Part shown: positions 35,525-46,181 of the stretch, piece by piece
Layout: every line of letters begins with the position of its first letter
Position numbering within the stretch: position 1 is the stretch's first letter
From: Pycnopodia helianthoides
Lineage: Eukaryota; Echinodermata; Asteroidea; Forcipulatida; Asteriidae
NCBI GenBank assembly: GCA_032158295.1
Contig: CM063246.1
Coordinates: forward strand, 4,497,371-4,561,370
DNA length: 64,000 nt
Direction of reading: 5' to 3'
The notes under the pieces: generated by a model
What the model saw: only the letters and a program-made list of their open reading frames with translations
Told to the model about the DNA's origin: nothing
The model's database searches: none
Made by a program: the position numbers and the translations under genes

Positions 35525-36164
35525 TAGTCTGGTTCCACTGTCAAAGTTTAATTAAAATTGCCACACGTTTGAATGGCTGAAGTCTTGTATCAGTTACCCC
35601 CTTCAGTTTCACTTGCTGTACTAAGCACTTTTTGCTATGTGCTCTCCAAGTCATGCAAAGAAAAAACCAATCCACAATCACCGCCCAAGTGAAGGTGAAC
35701 TAACAACCAGTTTACATTGAATCAAATAAAAATCCACAATTACCCCAGGTGGAGGGTGAACCAGCAACCAGGTGCAGCCAAAATCTCAACCACTACTAGA
35801 AAAAATGAGGGGGAGGCAGAAGATCCGAAGGATCAAGTTCCCAAACATGCATGCTCCTGTAGACATGTAGACATCGTCTGGTGTCTTGGAATTCCTTTGC
35901 TGCTACCATGAAGTCAACCAGGTTCTTTCTCAGTGTTGAGATTGAGACCTGAAGACAGTCCCCCCCCCCCCCTCCTAACTGAGACTAAAACCTGCAGAGT
36001 CCAAAACTACAGAGGAGACTTGCAGACTGCAACGCTAAAAAAAATGCTCTTTTATTTTTTTATAATTCCCCCAGATTGACAGTAAAACTACTGGTATTCC
36101 TTCACGCTTCCCCAAGTTATTAGCAGTTATTATTAGTTATTATCTTAATTTCCTTTTATCTGTG
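35525..36164. other. Unassigned stretch with a weak direct repeat
   Basis: AATCCACAATCACCGCCCAA and AATCCACAATTACCCCAGGT, each followed by a GGTGAAC and AACAACCAG/AGCAACCAG, are 62 bp apart (35668-35780). C run of 13 at 35960-35972. Confidence 0.45.
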
Positions 36165-36515
36165 TGGCGTGTCGTGGCTGACGAGCACTGGACTCAAGCT
36201 CTGGTGTTTCTAATCAGCAGAGTGTGGGTTTGAGTCCCACTTGTGTCCTTGAGCAAGATGCTTTGCCACAATTGCTTTGTCCTTCCGATGGGACATTAAG
36301 CTGTAGGTTCCATGTACTAGGATTGGTAGTGCACATAAAAGAACCCAGAACACTTATCGTGGAAGAGTAAGGGCTTAACCCCAGTGTTTCTGGTTCACAT
36401 AGCAAGCACCCTTGTTTACAGGTTTCCTCAGGGTTGTGAGCTACAGTGACTAAGTTCACTTATGAGGCATCCTTGGTTTTATAACCAGAATTATACAATA
36501 ATAATATTGTATAAT
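36165..36515 (+). mobile_element. tRNA-Leu-like SINE, plus strand
   Basis: tRNA-like head: TGTCGTGGCTGACGAGCACT, GGACTCAAGCTCTGG, variable arm, B-box-like GGGTTTGAGTCCCAC. Body: TTGCTTTGTCCTTCCGATGG, CATAAAAGAACCCAGAACAC, then GGTTTCCTCAGGGTTGTGAG. Tail AATTATACAATAATAATATT. The head can form an anticodon stem around CTCAAGC (anticodon CAA), hence the Leu assignment. Confidence 0.85.
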
Positions 36516-36589
36516 TTTCCTTCAGGTTTTCAAGAAACCTTGTTTTTTTTTATCCCCAGAAACATCATCAGTATTACATCCAACCAGCA

Positions 36590-36831
36590 GGGCCCAATTT
36601 CATAGAGCTACTAAGCACAACAATTTGCTTAGCATGAAATTTCTTCGTTGATAAAAACAGGGTTACCAACCAAATTTCCACGTGATTTTCAGGATAAGCA
36701 AACAACAGCTGAATACCAGTAACAAGGAATATGCAACACATGGAAATTTGGTTGGTAACCCTGTTTTTATCAAGGAAGAAATTTCATGCTAAGCAAATTG
36801 TTGTGCTTAGCAGCTCTATGAAATTGGGCCC
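36590..36831 (+). mobile_element. MITE family A, near-perfect 242-bp palindrome
   Basis: The first 97 or so bases and the last 97 are reverse complements with about three mismatches: GGGCCCAATTTCATAGAGCT against AGCTCTATGAAATTGGGCCC, AGCACAACAATTTGCTTAGC against GCTAAGCAAATTGTTGTGCT, and so on to CCAAATTTCC. The central 45-50 bases are unpaired. Other copies have much shorter matching ends, so this one has either kept or gained symmetry. Open frames at the edges are shadows. Confidence 0.9.
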
Positions 36832-36950
36832 ATGTCTGACTCTGCAAGCTTCCTAAATCCAATGAATTATAATGTTCAGCATAACAGTAACTACACCACA
36901 AAACAATCTGCATTTTCTGGCATAATTGGTAGGCCTCTTTTTTCAGGTAT

Positions 36951-37032
36951 TGAGCCAATTTGCCCGACGTCATCACGCCATTGTTAGCACCATTTTGGGA
37001 GTCGGGTTTCCCGTGTGTTACTGTACGGGGCC
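36951..37032 (+). repeat. Dispersed repeat family H, copy 2
   Basis: TATTGAGCCAATTTGCCCGA, CACCATTTTGGGAGTCGGGT and CGTGTGTTACTG match 14110-14197. Confidence 0.55.
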
Positions 37033-37039
37033 AATTTCT

Positions 37040-37470
37040 AGAGGATGGCCATGCGGTAGATGCCCACCGTTTCTGATCAGCAGAGTGTGGGTTCGAGTCC
37101 CGGTCGTGACACTTGTGTCCTTAAGCAAGACACTTAACCATTATTGCTGCGTCCTTCGGATGGGACGTAAAGCCGTAGGTCCCGTGCGTTGTGTAACGCA
37201 GGTAAAAGAACCCAGTGCACTTATCGTAAAGAGAAGGGGTTTACCCGGTGTTCCTAGTTTGATCCGCAGCATATTGCGCCATAGCACCATGTGCACCATT
37301 ACATGATGCTATGTAAAGGAAAAAGGTCTCGTACTTCATAAAATAACTCCAAATACATAGCAGGATAAATTATATAATAATGTTAGAGACCATGAGCGTC
37401 ACTGAGTGACAGATTTGAGCGCTATATAAGAAGCCACTATTATTACTATTAATAATATTGTTATTATTAT
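37040..37470 (+). mobile_element. tRNA-Leu-like SINE, plus strand
   Basis: Shortened head with CGTTTCTGATCAGCAGAGTG and B box TGGGTTCGAGTCCCGG; body CTTAAGCAAGACACTTAACC, GCGTCCTTCGGATGGGACGT, GTAAAAGAACCCAGTGCAC; tail ATTTGAGCGCTATATAAG plus ATTATT repeats. Such a tail resembles L2-clade LINE ends and suggests mobilisation by such a LINE. The 126-aa frame over it is an artefact. Confidence 0.85.
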
Positions 37471-37959
37471 AACTATACATATGCAATTTCAATCCCAAAA
37501 TGGCAGACAACAGGCAGACAGAAGTTTAGTCGACAGAATCTGGGCGTGATGGCTGCGCAAGGGTTCAACAAGCACAATTAAAGACGGCACAGTTCTAGGC
37601 CGCCTAAGTTAAACACATTGTTGATATCAATAAAAAATGATGCACAAAAAAAAAGCTATTGAGTATGAGTCATGCTCGAAGGAAAAAGTACACTGCAATT
37701 AATAAAGAATCAACACTGATTGATGATCATTAGACAGGATGTATGTTTTATCACTTTACAGCATGTTAAGGTTAATTAATGCTGAAGTGACGAGATCGAT
37801 ACGATGAAATGACAATTACTAGTCACAATGTCCGAAGAAACAAACCAGCTTTCTCAGAAGCCCAAGATTCACAAGGGCAATCCTAGATTGATTATTACAA
37901 TATGACAAACCATCCCCCCACAAAAAAAAAGAGTAAAAGTCACCAACACTGTATGTAGT
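37471..37959. other. Unassigned stretch
   Basis: AT-rich, no recognised content. Confidence 0.4.
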
Positions 37960-38375
37960 GGCTGATGAGCGGTCAAGAGCACCAGACTGAAGCTCTGGTG
38001 TTTCCGATCAGCAGAGTGTGGGTTCAAGTCCCGGTCTTGACACTTGGTGTCCTTAAGCGAGACGCTTAACCATTAATGCTTCGTCCTCCGGTCGGGACGT
38101 AAAAGCCGTTGGTCCCATGTGTTGTGCAATGCACATAAAAAAGAACCCAGTACACTTGTCGTTAAGAGAAGGTGTTAGCCCCTGTGTTTATGGCATGGTC
38201 GGCTGAATTAAGCTTGCGCCACAGCACCTTTTTAACCGTTACAACAAGGTGCTGCATGTATAAATAATGGAAAATGGGTCTTAAAATTGCAATAGCGTTC
38301 CTATAGAGACAAAATAATAATGAGCACTTTATGAGAACTGCGCATTTTTACTATCATTATTACTTACTATTATTG
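37960..38375 (+). mobile_element. tRNA-Leu-like SINE, plus strand
   Basis: Head GTGGCTGATGAGCGGTCAAG, AGACTGAAGCTCTGG, GGGTTCAAGTCCCGG; body CTTAAGCGAGACGCTTAACC, TTCGTCCTCCGGTCGGGACG, AAAGAACCCAGTACACTTGT; degenerate GAGCACTTTATGAGAACTGC and ATTATT tail. More diverged than 37040-37470. Confidence 0.85.
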
Positions 38376-40156
38376 AACACAACTGAAAAATCCTGAAACA
38401 AACTGGTGACCTCTTCTTATTCTGAAAATGAAGATCAATTAACTTCCAAGAGGGGAAGATTTACAGACTACTTTATTTAAAAACATTTAAAATGGAAAAC
38501 TAGAGGTTTGAACACAAGTGGGCTATTTTTCTTTTACACATTTGTGGGAATGTTTTTTTTTTGCGATTAATGCTACAATTTCGATTATTTTTTTAAATCT
38601 CATGAAATGATGCTCCTTTCAATTTAAGAGCTTTTCAAATGATTTAAAACTCAGTTTTGTAGACGCTTTACTTTAAGAGATACAAGTGGTTCAAAATTCG
38701 GAGATACGGCTAATCAGTCAGAAATTTGCTGGCCTATATTTCAAAAATTACCCAGCCAATATAACAAATTTAAAAGCCAGTTTGGGGGATTTCTTTTAAT
38801 GGGTGAATCATCACACCGTTAATTGCTTTTTCAAATCTGGGGAGTCCGATGAAAAAATGTGATGAATTTACATAAAATATAATCTTATGGCATCCTTCCT
38901 TCTTTTGATGGAAAAATCATGCCTTTCAAGACAACTTGAGGGCAAAGAGATCTGGTGGAGAGAAAAAAATCCCGAAGTCAGGAAAAAATTCCCAACAAAT
39001 CACGGTGTAACAGTTAACTTGACGGAATCGTGTTACGGCTTAATACTCATTTACCAAATTCATGTGGCTGGGGAGCCTTAATCAAGAAACCCCTTCATCA
39101 CTGTACATTCCGTCTGGTGACTGCCTCCCCAAAGCAAACCCTTTCCTGTACTTTTTCTGTGAAAAAAAAAAAAAAAAAAAAGGTAAAGGCCACGGAAATT
39201 TCCTTGCTCGCAATTCTCAGCGGGGGGGAAAAAAAACTTCAAGATCAAAAGCTGAACCTTGATAAATGGATTTTTGTAAGTTGTCATCAGCACAGGAAGC
39301 AGATTAAATTATGCTGAAAGTTTCTGTTCAGATCAGGTTTGTAAACAGATTCTTTCAATAATACAACCAAAAAAAAATGTTTGACGGAAATAAAGTTGAT
39401 GGCAATTGGCAGAAGTATTACTGCGGAGAAAGCGTTCAGATTACAAATCATCAATTTACTATTCTGCTCATAACCCCAAAACCGAGCCACGGTCGTACAG
39501 GAGTATTCCGACGAGCAAAGCGTTGATTCCCATCATTAGACCTTGACATTCTGATTCTTAAACACCGTCGTCTTAAGAGTGCAGCCGGGAGAAGATGCAT
39601 CCCCCCGGCCATGAGTTACCTTCGGCGTTTTTTTCCTTTTTCTCATCATGGATGATGGGGCTCTCGGTGATTCCAGCCGTGATTTCATCAACGACCTCCT
39701 GATTTGGCTGATGATACTCCCAGATTACTTCTGGCATCCGTTGCCACGGCAGCCAGTGCCGTGAGTCAACTGTCCAGGGTACTTTTTTTCTTCAAATAAC
39801 CGATTTGTCCTGTCTTAGCATAGTCGTTGATAAGGGACGCCCTTTCTTCCAAGGTATAAATGCATGGTTGGGTGCTATTGGCTTTCTCCGCTAACCATTA
39901 ATCGGGGGTTATCTGAACTTCTCTTTTTTTAAATATTCATTCGCAGAAAAAATAACTGATGCAGGATAATAAGCTCAATGTCTAATAAATTTATGAGTCC
40001 CCCCAAATCTAGACAAGAGAATCATTGAGCTAGCATTTGAAGATGACGACACACTGTTTGTTAGACTGGTGGTCACATCTTTTTCCTCACAGAACACAGG
40101 AGAGCTACACCTTTTTGTTAGAGATGACACCTCTTCCAAAGTCCCCTTATACCGGT
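38376..40156. other. Long stretch without recognised gene
   Basis: A run of about 20 at 39162-39181. 39540-39780 is GC-richer but with no supportable frame. Short frames on both strands have no known domain. Confidence 0.4.
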
Positions 40157-40536
40157 GACCCGTTATCATTATTAATATTATCATCATTATTATATATTTC
40201 TGGTAATGAAGCCAACGATTCCTAATAAGTGAACTTCATCACTGTAGCTCGCAAGCTTAAGGAAACCTGTAAACAAGGGCGCTTGCTATGTGAACCAGAA
40301 ATACCGGAGTTAACCCAAACTCTTCCGCGATAAGTATTCAAGGTTCTTTTACGTGCGCTACCAATCAAAGTACACGGGACCTACGGCTTAATGTCCCATC
40401 TGAAGGACAAAGCAATTATGGTACAGTATCTTGCTCAAGGACACAAGTGCCACCATCGGGACTCGAACCCACACCTGCTGATCAGAAACACCAGAGCTTG
40501 AGTCCGGTGCTCTTAACTACTCGGCCAGGGCATGCC
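40157..40536 (-). mobile_element. tRNA-Leu-like SINE, minus strand
   Basis: Minus strand: TGGCATGCCCTGGCCGAGTA, GGACTCAAGCTCTGG, TGGGTTCGAGTCCCGATG, then GTGTCCTTGAGCAAGATAC, TTGTCCTTCAGATGGGACAT, GTAAAAGAACCTTGAATAC, CTGGTTCACATAGCAAGCGC and an ATAATAATGATG-type tail. Same subfamily as 36165-36515 and 60118-60650. Confidence 0.85.
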
Positions 40537-41284
40537 ATAATCTTTGTTTAAAGGAATACTATGGCCCCCTCCTTTTAGTCAGGCACCCATCCCTATTGGA
40601 CAGGGATATGACCCCAACCCTTACGGGAGACATGACATTGACCTTCAATCAAGGGCCCTACGATTGCCATACTTTGGATTGGCCAGCTCTTTTGTCATCA
40701 CACTTCTCCAGTCACTGATGACTCTCTGTTTAGCCAATGACGCTCGGTCTGTGATAAGGGGGTGATCAGCCGGCAAACAGGTGTTACACGAAGCAGGTGT
40801 ACAAGGATGCGTGTAATTGATTGGGATAGGATAATGATTAAATTAATAAATTCATACAACTGGACACACATAGATTTTTAATCGCTGAGAGAATTTGACT
40901 CCTTCTCACGACCCCATTCCCTTGTATACTTAAATTAAGCGGAAGAGCTAACAAATAATTAATTATTAAACAAAACCATCTGTACCGCAATAAAAATAAT
41001 AAAATGGGTTCGAGTCCTCTGATCTTTAAGATCATAGCGGCTGCAAACGGCCATAAGATTTGACCTACTTCCCATCACAGAAAGAGGTCATAGTGCAAAT
41101 TCATGTCCAGAAAGGACATTTTCAAACGTTTCTCATGTTGACGTACCGTTTATATTCGTGACAACAAAATAGAATTTCTGTTACGCATTGTTTTTTTAAA
41201 GACATTTTTACTGAAAAAATTTGAGTGCAAAATCAACCTAATATTTGGATGTGTGGTGTTGATATACAACAAGGTTTGGACTTA
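40537..41284. other. Unassigned stretch
   Basis: No recognised gene or repeat. Confidence 0.4.
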
Positions 41285-41480
41285 AAGGGTTAAGTAAGAC
41301 ACCTAACCATTACTGCTTCGTTTCTTCCAATGGGATGGAATACCAGTAGGTCCTGTGTGTTTTGTAATGCACTTAAAAGAACCATGAAAGAACCCAGTAT
41401 ATTAATTGCTAAGAGAAGGGTTTTGCCCCGGCTTCTGGCATAGATGATAGGTGGCAGCAGATTGTGCCGTGTCACCTTGT
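41285..41480 (+). mobile_element. SINE body fragment lacking the tRNA head
   Basis: TAAGTAAGACACCTAACCAT, GCTTCGTTTCTTCCAATGGG, GTAGGTCCTGTGTG and AAGAACCCAGTATATTAATT. A 5'-truncated, diverged copy. Confidence 0.75.
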
Positions 41481-42208
41481 GAAAATTTGCCCTCTCTCAT
41501 CCGAAGCATTAAGCCTCACCCGGCCCAGCATCAGAGACATCCTGATCCACTGAGGGTACCAATCACCATTAATAAAACATATCATTTGGGTCATTTCTGC
41601 ATGGCAAGAGTTTAAGTCACAGAAGAAACATTCATCAGAGGTTTTTTTTTTTTTTCTCTCCAAACATTTTGCAGAAATCTACATGTAAAGTAAGAAAGAG
41701 AGGGGTTCTTAATTATCCCCCAAATGATACTGTACAACATCTTGCTGTGTTTGGAGTCTGGGGGGAGGTGTACGTGTAACAAACACTCGTGTTCATATTT
41801 TCAACTGTCTCAAACATTACAGATCATGTCTGCCACTGTCACTATTACTACTAAATTATTGCTCTTAGTAAAACACAAAAATAATATTGGCCAACTTTGG
41901 GCAATAGAGGGCGCTATTACACTTTGAGGGGGATTTCTTCTCTCAGCCGGAGATCAGCATTTTGTGTAGACTTGACATCGAGCAGTTACTATGTGCTAAA
42001 ACTCTGTCCAATACAAAAATATACATTATTAACCTTGATTTATGAGGAAAAAAGTGATGTCTTGTTTTGATGGAAGAAATTGAAACGCCGGTTTTTAGTT
42101 TGCGCATGATAACAGAAAGCTACACCATTTACAGTTTTATTTCTTTGCAGTGTTTGTGTTTTTGGTTTGAGGAATGTCAGTGGTCTTATTTTTTACCACG
42201 ATGTTCAG
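41481..42208. other. Unassigned stretch
   Basis: T run 41641-41655; nothing else recognised. Confidence 0.4.
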
Positions 42209-42330
42209 GGCCCAGTTTCATAGAGCTGCTTAAGCTGAAAAAATTGCTGAACAGTTTTCTGCTTAGCGAAAATGAGCGGGATACCAATCAAAAATGCTAC
42301 ATGATATTTTGGCTGTCAACCTTAATCTGG
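42209..42330 (+). mobile_element. MITE family A, left part
   Basis: GGGCCCAGTTTCATAGAGCT then GCTTAAGCTGAAAAAATTG, CTTAGCGAAAATGAGCGGGA, ATACCAATCA and TTTTGGCTGTCAACCTTAAT. Right end missing. Confidence 0.7.
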
Positions 42331-42576
42331 GACTTGGGACGAAAAAATCAATTCTAAAATACGTCGTATTTTTTTACTTTAGCACACCGAAAAGAAAAAA
42401 AAATAGCACCGTCTTGAAAAAAATAGCCCGGCCGGTTGTCTTGAAAAATGTGTCGGGCGGCCAATTATAATAAGTGAATATTTAAAACAATTTTTTTTTT
42501 TTTTTTTGAAGGCCCGCCTCCTCCTTTTTTTTCAAAAAGGTAGGACGCTAAACATGTTTATTTTTTATTTTGCCTT
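42331..42576. other. Spacer with poly-T
   Basis: Lies between two partial family A copies; T run at about 42492-42507 and poly-T near 42525. Could be an insertion that split one element, or independent sequence. Confidence 0.4.
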
Positions 42577-42757
42577 CAGCTGCTAAGCAGAAAAAAAACA
42601 AATGTTTCGAAAAATATCTTGGCTTAGCAAAAATTGGTGGGGCACCAGTTGCAACAATGTGAGCTTTTGGAAATTTGGCTGGTGACCTGTTTCAGCTGTT
42701 AAAGCAGGATATTTTCTGTGCTTAGCATTTTTGCAATTAGGATTAAAATAGGCCCAT
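42577..42757 (+). mobile_element. MITE family A, diverged copy
   Basis: TCAGCTGCTAAGCAGAAAAA at the left; TTGGCTTAGCAAAAATTGGT, GGGGCACCAGTTGCAAC, TTTGGCTGGTGACCTG; right end TTGCAATTAGGATTAAAATA then GGCCC. Confidence 0.6.
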
Positions 42758-43869
42758 TTAGTGTACATTTTCCCCTGTCATAAAAACATCATGGCAAAGG
42801 TCTTTTAAAACTTGCTTCATGTACAAGTGTGCGTACACAATGTACAATAGAAATCCAAGGAAAAAGTCACTACAGATGGTTCCAAATTGCCGTCACAAAA
42901 GTCGGCCATCTTTATAAAGTCAAATCAATCATTTTTGGAAAGCACAACTATGCGTTATGCATAAATACCCAATACAGCACCCAGGAATTTGACTAAATTC
43001 CTTGCACGATTAGCGGCTGAACCCACTTCGCCGCATAGAAAAACTAGAACATGTGACAATGCCCAAAGCCGAAAAACCCAAATAGCCCACTACGATGGCG
43101 CCTAACAGGAACTATCCATACAACTCTTTGGTGAACTACAATAATGGTTTCAGAACATCATCATTAATCATTGATATAATCACATGACAATAAAAAAAGA
43201 CCCCATTGGCTCCTTGCCAAAATAATGTTTTTTGTTATAAAGGGCAAAATAATTTCAATTGTATTGTATCAGCTTATGTTTGGTAAATGACTTGTCAATA
43301 CATACCATAGGGTGTTTTACATCAACACAAATGTATACAATTTAAACAGTGGCTGACTGAATTTTTATTAATCTACAAGAGTTATCCACCTGTCACAGCT
43401 TTCATGAATTGTTCTCAGGGGGAACATCACCACCAGATGAGTGGTCTAGAAGGCACATGCAGGGTTCTCCCCGGGTTTGGGGGAAAACTGGGGGGGGGCA
43501 TACTTGACCCGAATTTTAGAAGTTGAAAACAAGGTCCTCGCAATGTTTTCTACTTGGTGTTCATCTTGGTTGTAATGGCCCTACTGTGCAATCCTACTGT
43601 GAAAAATGGTTTTATCTTTATGATTTTGTAATCTTTATCTGAAGTAACAAATAATAATATTAATAATAATTTGTTTTATCATTATTTTGTTTGTGTATCT
43701 GGCGCAATTTGTGCATATCGGCACACAATTCGCTCTTATCGGCCCGATTTCACCTTAATTGCTTTAACCTTAAATGAGACAAGATGCCGAAAACAGAGGT
43801 TCCAGGCACCTAGAATGGGCAGCAAATGTAAAGCAAGCACCCTTGCTCACAGACCTAGCTTCAATAAGC
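42758..43869. other. Long stretch without recognised gene
   Basis: G run 43490-43497; AATAAT tract 43647-43668. No domain in short frames. Confidence 0.4.
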
Positions 43870-44015
43870 CCTGTGATCACACACAAAAGCTAAGCACAAA
43901 CAAAATTGCTTATTAGAATTAGCTTACCAGCCAAAATGTTATCAAGTTTGGGTTGTTACGACTGGTACCCAAACCATGTTTGGCTTAGAAAAGACATTTT
44001 CTAAACAGTATTTTG
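43870..44015 (+). mobile_element. MITE family A, diverged copy without clear ends
   Basis: AAGCTAAGCACAAACAAAAT, TTAGCTTACCAGCCAAAATG, CGACTGGTACCCAAACC and GGCTTAGAAAAGACATTTTC keep the family order. Confidence 0.5.
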
Positions 44016-44180
44016 TGAAAGATCAGTAGCTTGACTATTGACAAGTCACAAGAGGGCAGTGTTGACCGACACACCCAATAATTCCCCTTCTGGGAAAATA
44101 CACGAGTGTAATTCTAATTGTAAAAAAATGTATAAAATAAACCTTTGCATCATGAGGATTTCTGTCTTACTTTGCTGATT

Positions 44181-44516
44181 ACAAGCAAAAGTTCAAACTG
44201 CACACATCATGTTCAGAAGACAAAGCATAAAATGATGCAGATAAAATTCAAATAACTTGAAGGACTACACATGTATGTAATGACTCAGGCACAAGCTACA
44301 AAAGCTTTTAAAAGGGCAAGGGCACCCAGGCGTCGCTTTCTTCTCGGTACAAGCAAAAGTTCAAACTGCACACATCATGTTCAGAAGACAAAGCATAAAA
44401 TGATGCAGATAAAATTCAAGTAACTTGAAGGACTACACATGTACGTAATGACTCAGGCACAAGCTACAAAAGCTTTTAAAAGGGCAAGGGCACCCAGGCG
44501 TCGCTTTCTTCTCGGT
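44181..44516 (+). repeat. Recent 168-bp tandem duplication
   Basis: ACAAGCAAAAGTTCAAACTG starts at 44181 and again at 44349; the two 168-bp copies differ by two substitutions that I can see (CAAATAAC/CAAGTAAC and TATGTAATG/TACGTAATG). Copy ends read GCGTCGCTTTCTTCTCGGT. Confidence 0.95.
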
Positions 44517-44622
44517 CAAAGAAACTGTCAATATCTCCTGGAACATTTCAAGGGGCACCAAGGCAGTGACCAGGGGCAACGGAGACAATCGTCTCTGTTG
44601 CCTCTGTTAAGTACCCGGCCTG
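44475..44622 (+). mobile_element. Foldback element family E, partial
   Basis: AAAAGGGCAAGGGCACCC, AAGGGGCACCAAGGCAGTGA, CCAGGGGCAACGG, TTGCCTCTGTTAAGTACCC and GGCCTG follow the order of 60452-60619. Its beginning overlaps the 168-bp duplication. Confidence 0.5.
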
Positions 44623-45436
44623 AGACTTGATCGTGGACTTGATTATGACCGAGACCAACAGCCCTCAGGCCAACCACTAGGATGCAACAGTGAGTATTTA
44701 ACGAGACTTCTAAGGCAACTGATTAAGACTGCTTTTCTTATTTTACTCTTTAATCATTTTTAAAACACGAAGGTGAATAAAATAAACTTGTTAACAAATT
44801 GCTTCCTAGGTGTCTATGACTTATTACAGAAACACTTTAGTCAATCCCCGAACTGCACCCTCTATAGTGGGTCAAGCTTAATCAATGTCAATGAACCTTT
44901 TTTTTCAGAGGTGAGATTGTATGAAAATTAAAAATCCTGAAAATTGGATAACAGTTTCCTCTTGGTGTGGAGAGCCCACCAAATTGACAGGGTGTTACAT
45001 TTTATGAGTTTTTCACAGACTCTCTACGTTATTTCAAATAGATATCTGATAGTTTGGTCATAGCATGGGCCAAGTCTTTCATTTCTTCGATTACGGTTTG
45101 CCTTTTTTTTTCAAGAAAATCCCGAAGGTGAAGGGAGATCAACGAAAAATCCTGAAATCAGGAAAAATGCTCATCAATCTCATGCCTGTTTTTTTTTTTT
45201 TTATAAAAATGCGTTTTAAAATTAGCAGTCGATTCGTGACTGAAACTTTTCTTCCCCTTCTTGATTTGTATCGTGAGGCTCGGGACTGGAATACAAAACC
45301 AAATCTGGTATTGGCCTTTTTTCAAAAAGCATTTTTATTCAATTTTTTAAGAAAAGCTTACAATCTTGTAGGTTAATGATGAGACACATAATTAAACTAG
45401 CCACTGCTGTGTATAAGTGATGGCTGAAGATACCAT
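44623..45436. other. Unassigned stretch
   Basis: T runs near 45105 and 45188-45201. 103-aa plus-strand frame (45065-45376) is Phe/Lys-rich and domain-less. Confidence 0.4.
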
Positions 45437-45785
45437 AAGCCTCATTCGCATTGGACTTTTTGGGGTAAACTGACTGAGCAAACGGGTAACTTTACAATTT
45501 TTAAGTCCAGTGCGAACAGCCCAGGGAAAATTTCACCCAGGTAACCTAACCGAGTCAAATAGGTAGTTTAACTAGCAACCTTCAAAACCCAGGTAAAACT
45601 AACTTGGTCAAACTAACCAAGCCCAAAAGTCCAGTGCAGACGCATCATCATCGTCTCAATGTGTTCGTATTTAGTCAGTCGATTTGTTTCAGCGTCATCT
45701 CGGTTAGTTTACCTACGTCAAACAATCCAAGTGTGAACACCGGTAAGATTTACCCATTGGAATGTTAATCCAATGCGAACGCAGC
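45437..45785 (+). mobile_element. MITE family Q
   Basis: Left CCTCATTCGCATTGGACTTT is mirrored by right TTAATCCAATGCGAACGCAG. Interior contains TAAGTCCAGTGCGAACAGCC and AAAAGTCCAGTGCAGACGCA, further copies of the terminal word, so the element is built of repeated TCCA(A/G)TGCGAAC motifs. Its right edge abuts family R. Confidence 0.65.
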
Positions 45786-45787
45786 TA

Positions 45788-46181
45788 TTAAGGAACATTA
45801 CAGAATTGTTAAGAAAAAAACTTGTAAAATATTCTTTTTGATCACAGATTTACATCAAACTTACACGGTCTAATGATGATGATAGTAGAAAACATCCCTT
45901 GAAACATTTCTGTCTGAAATGCCATATTTGATGAGAAATGAATAAACTAATTTTCCGATTGGAGTTTATCGCTCAGTGAGCGTTTTATTCATTTGTTGAA
46001 TCTATATGATTTCATGCAAATGTGTAATCGGTTTTTCACTATTTTCTCGTGACCCAGATGGTCCAGATGATCTCAAACTTCTACAGGTTTGTCAGTTTAT
46101 GTATATGGTGGATTACATAAAGTGCTTACCCTGCCAGCAACCGTTTTGTTAGCAAAAACCAATTCTGTAATGTTCCTTTAA
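45788..46181 (+). mobile_element. MITE family R, copy 1 (TTAA type)
   Basis: TTAA then GGAACATTACAGAATTG; right end CCAATTCTGTAATGTTCCT then TTAA (46178-46181). Interior TTTTGATCACAGATTTACAT, ATGATGATGATAGTAGAAAA and CACTATTTTCTCGTGACC match 56516-56901 in the opposite orientation. Non-coding; piggyBac-like by its TTAA. Confidence 0.85.

Noticed and set aside
36926..37306. 126-aa plus-strand frame
   Set aside because: It lies over repeat family H and a tRNA-derived SINE; the peptide is a translation of the SINE.
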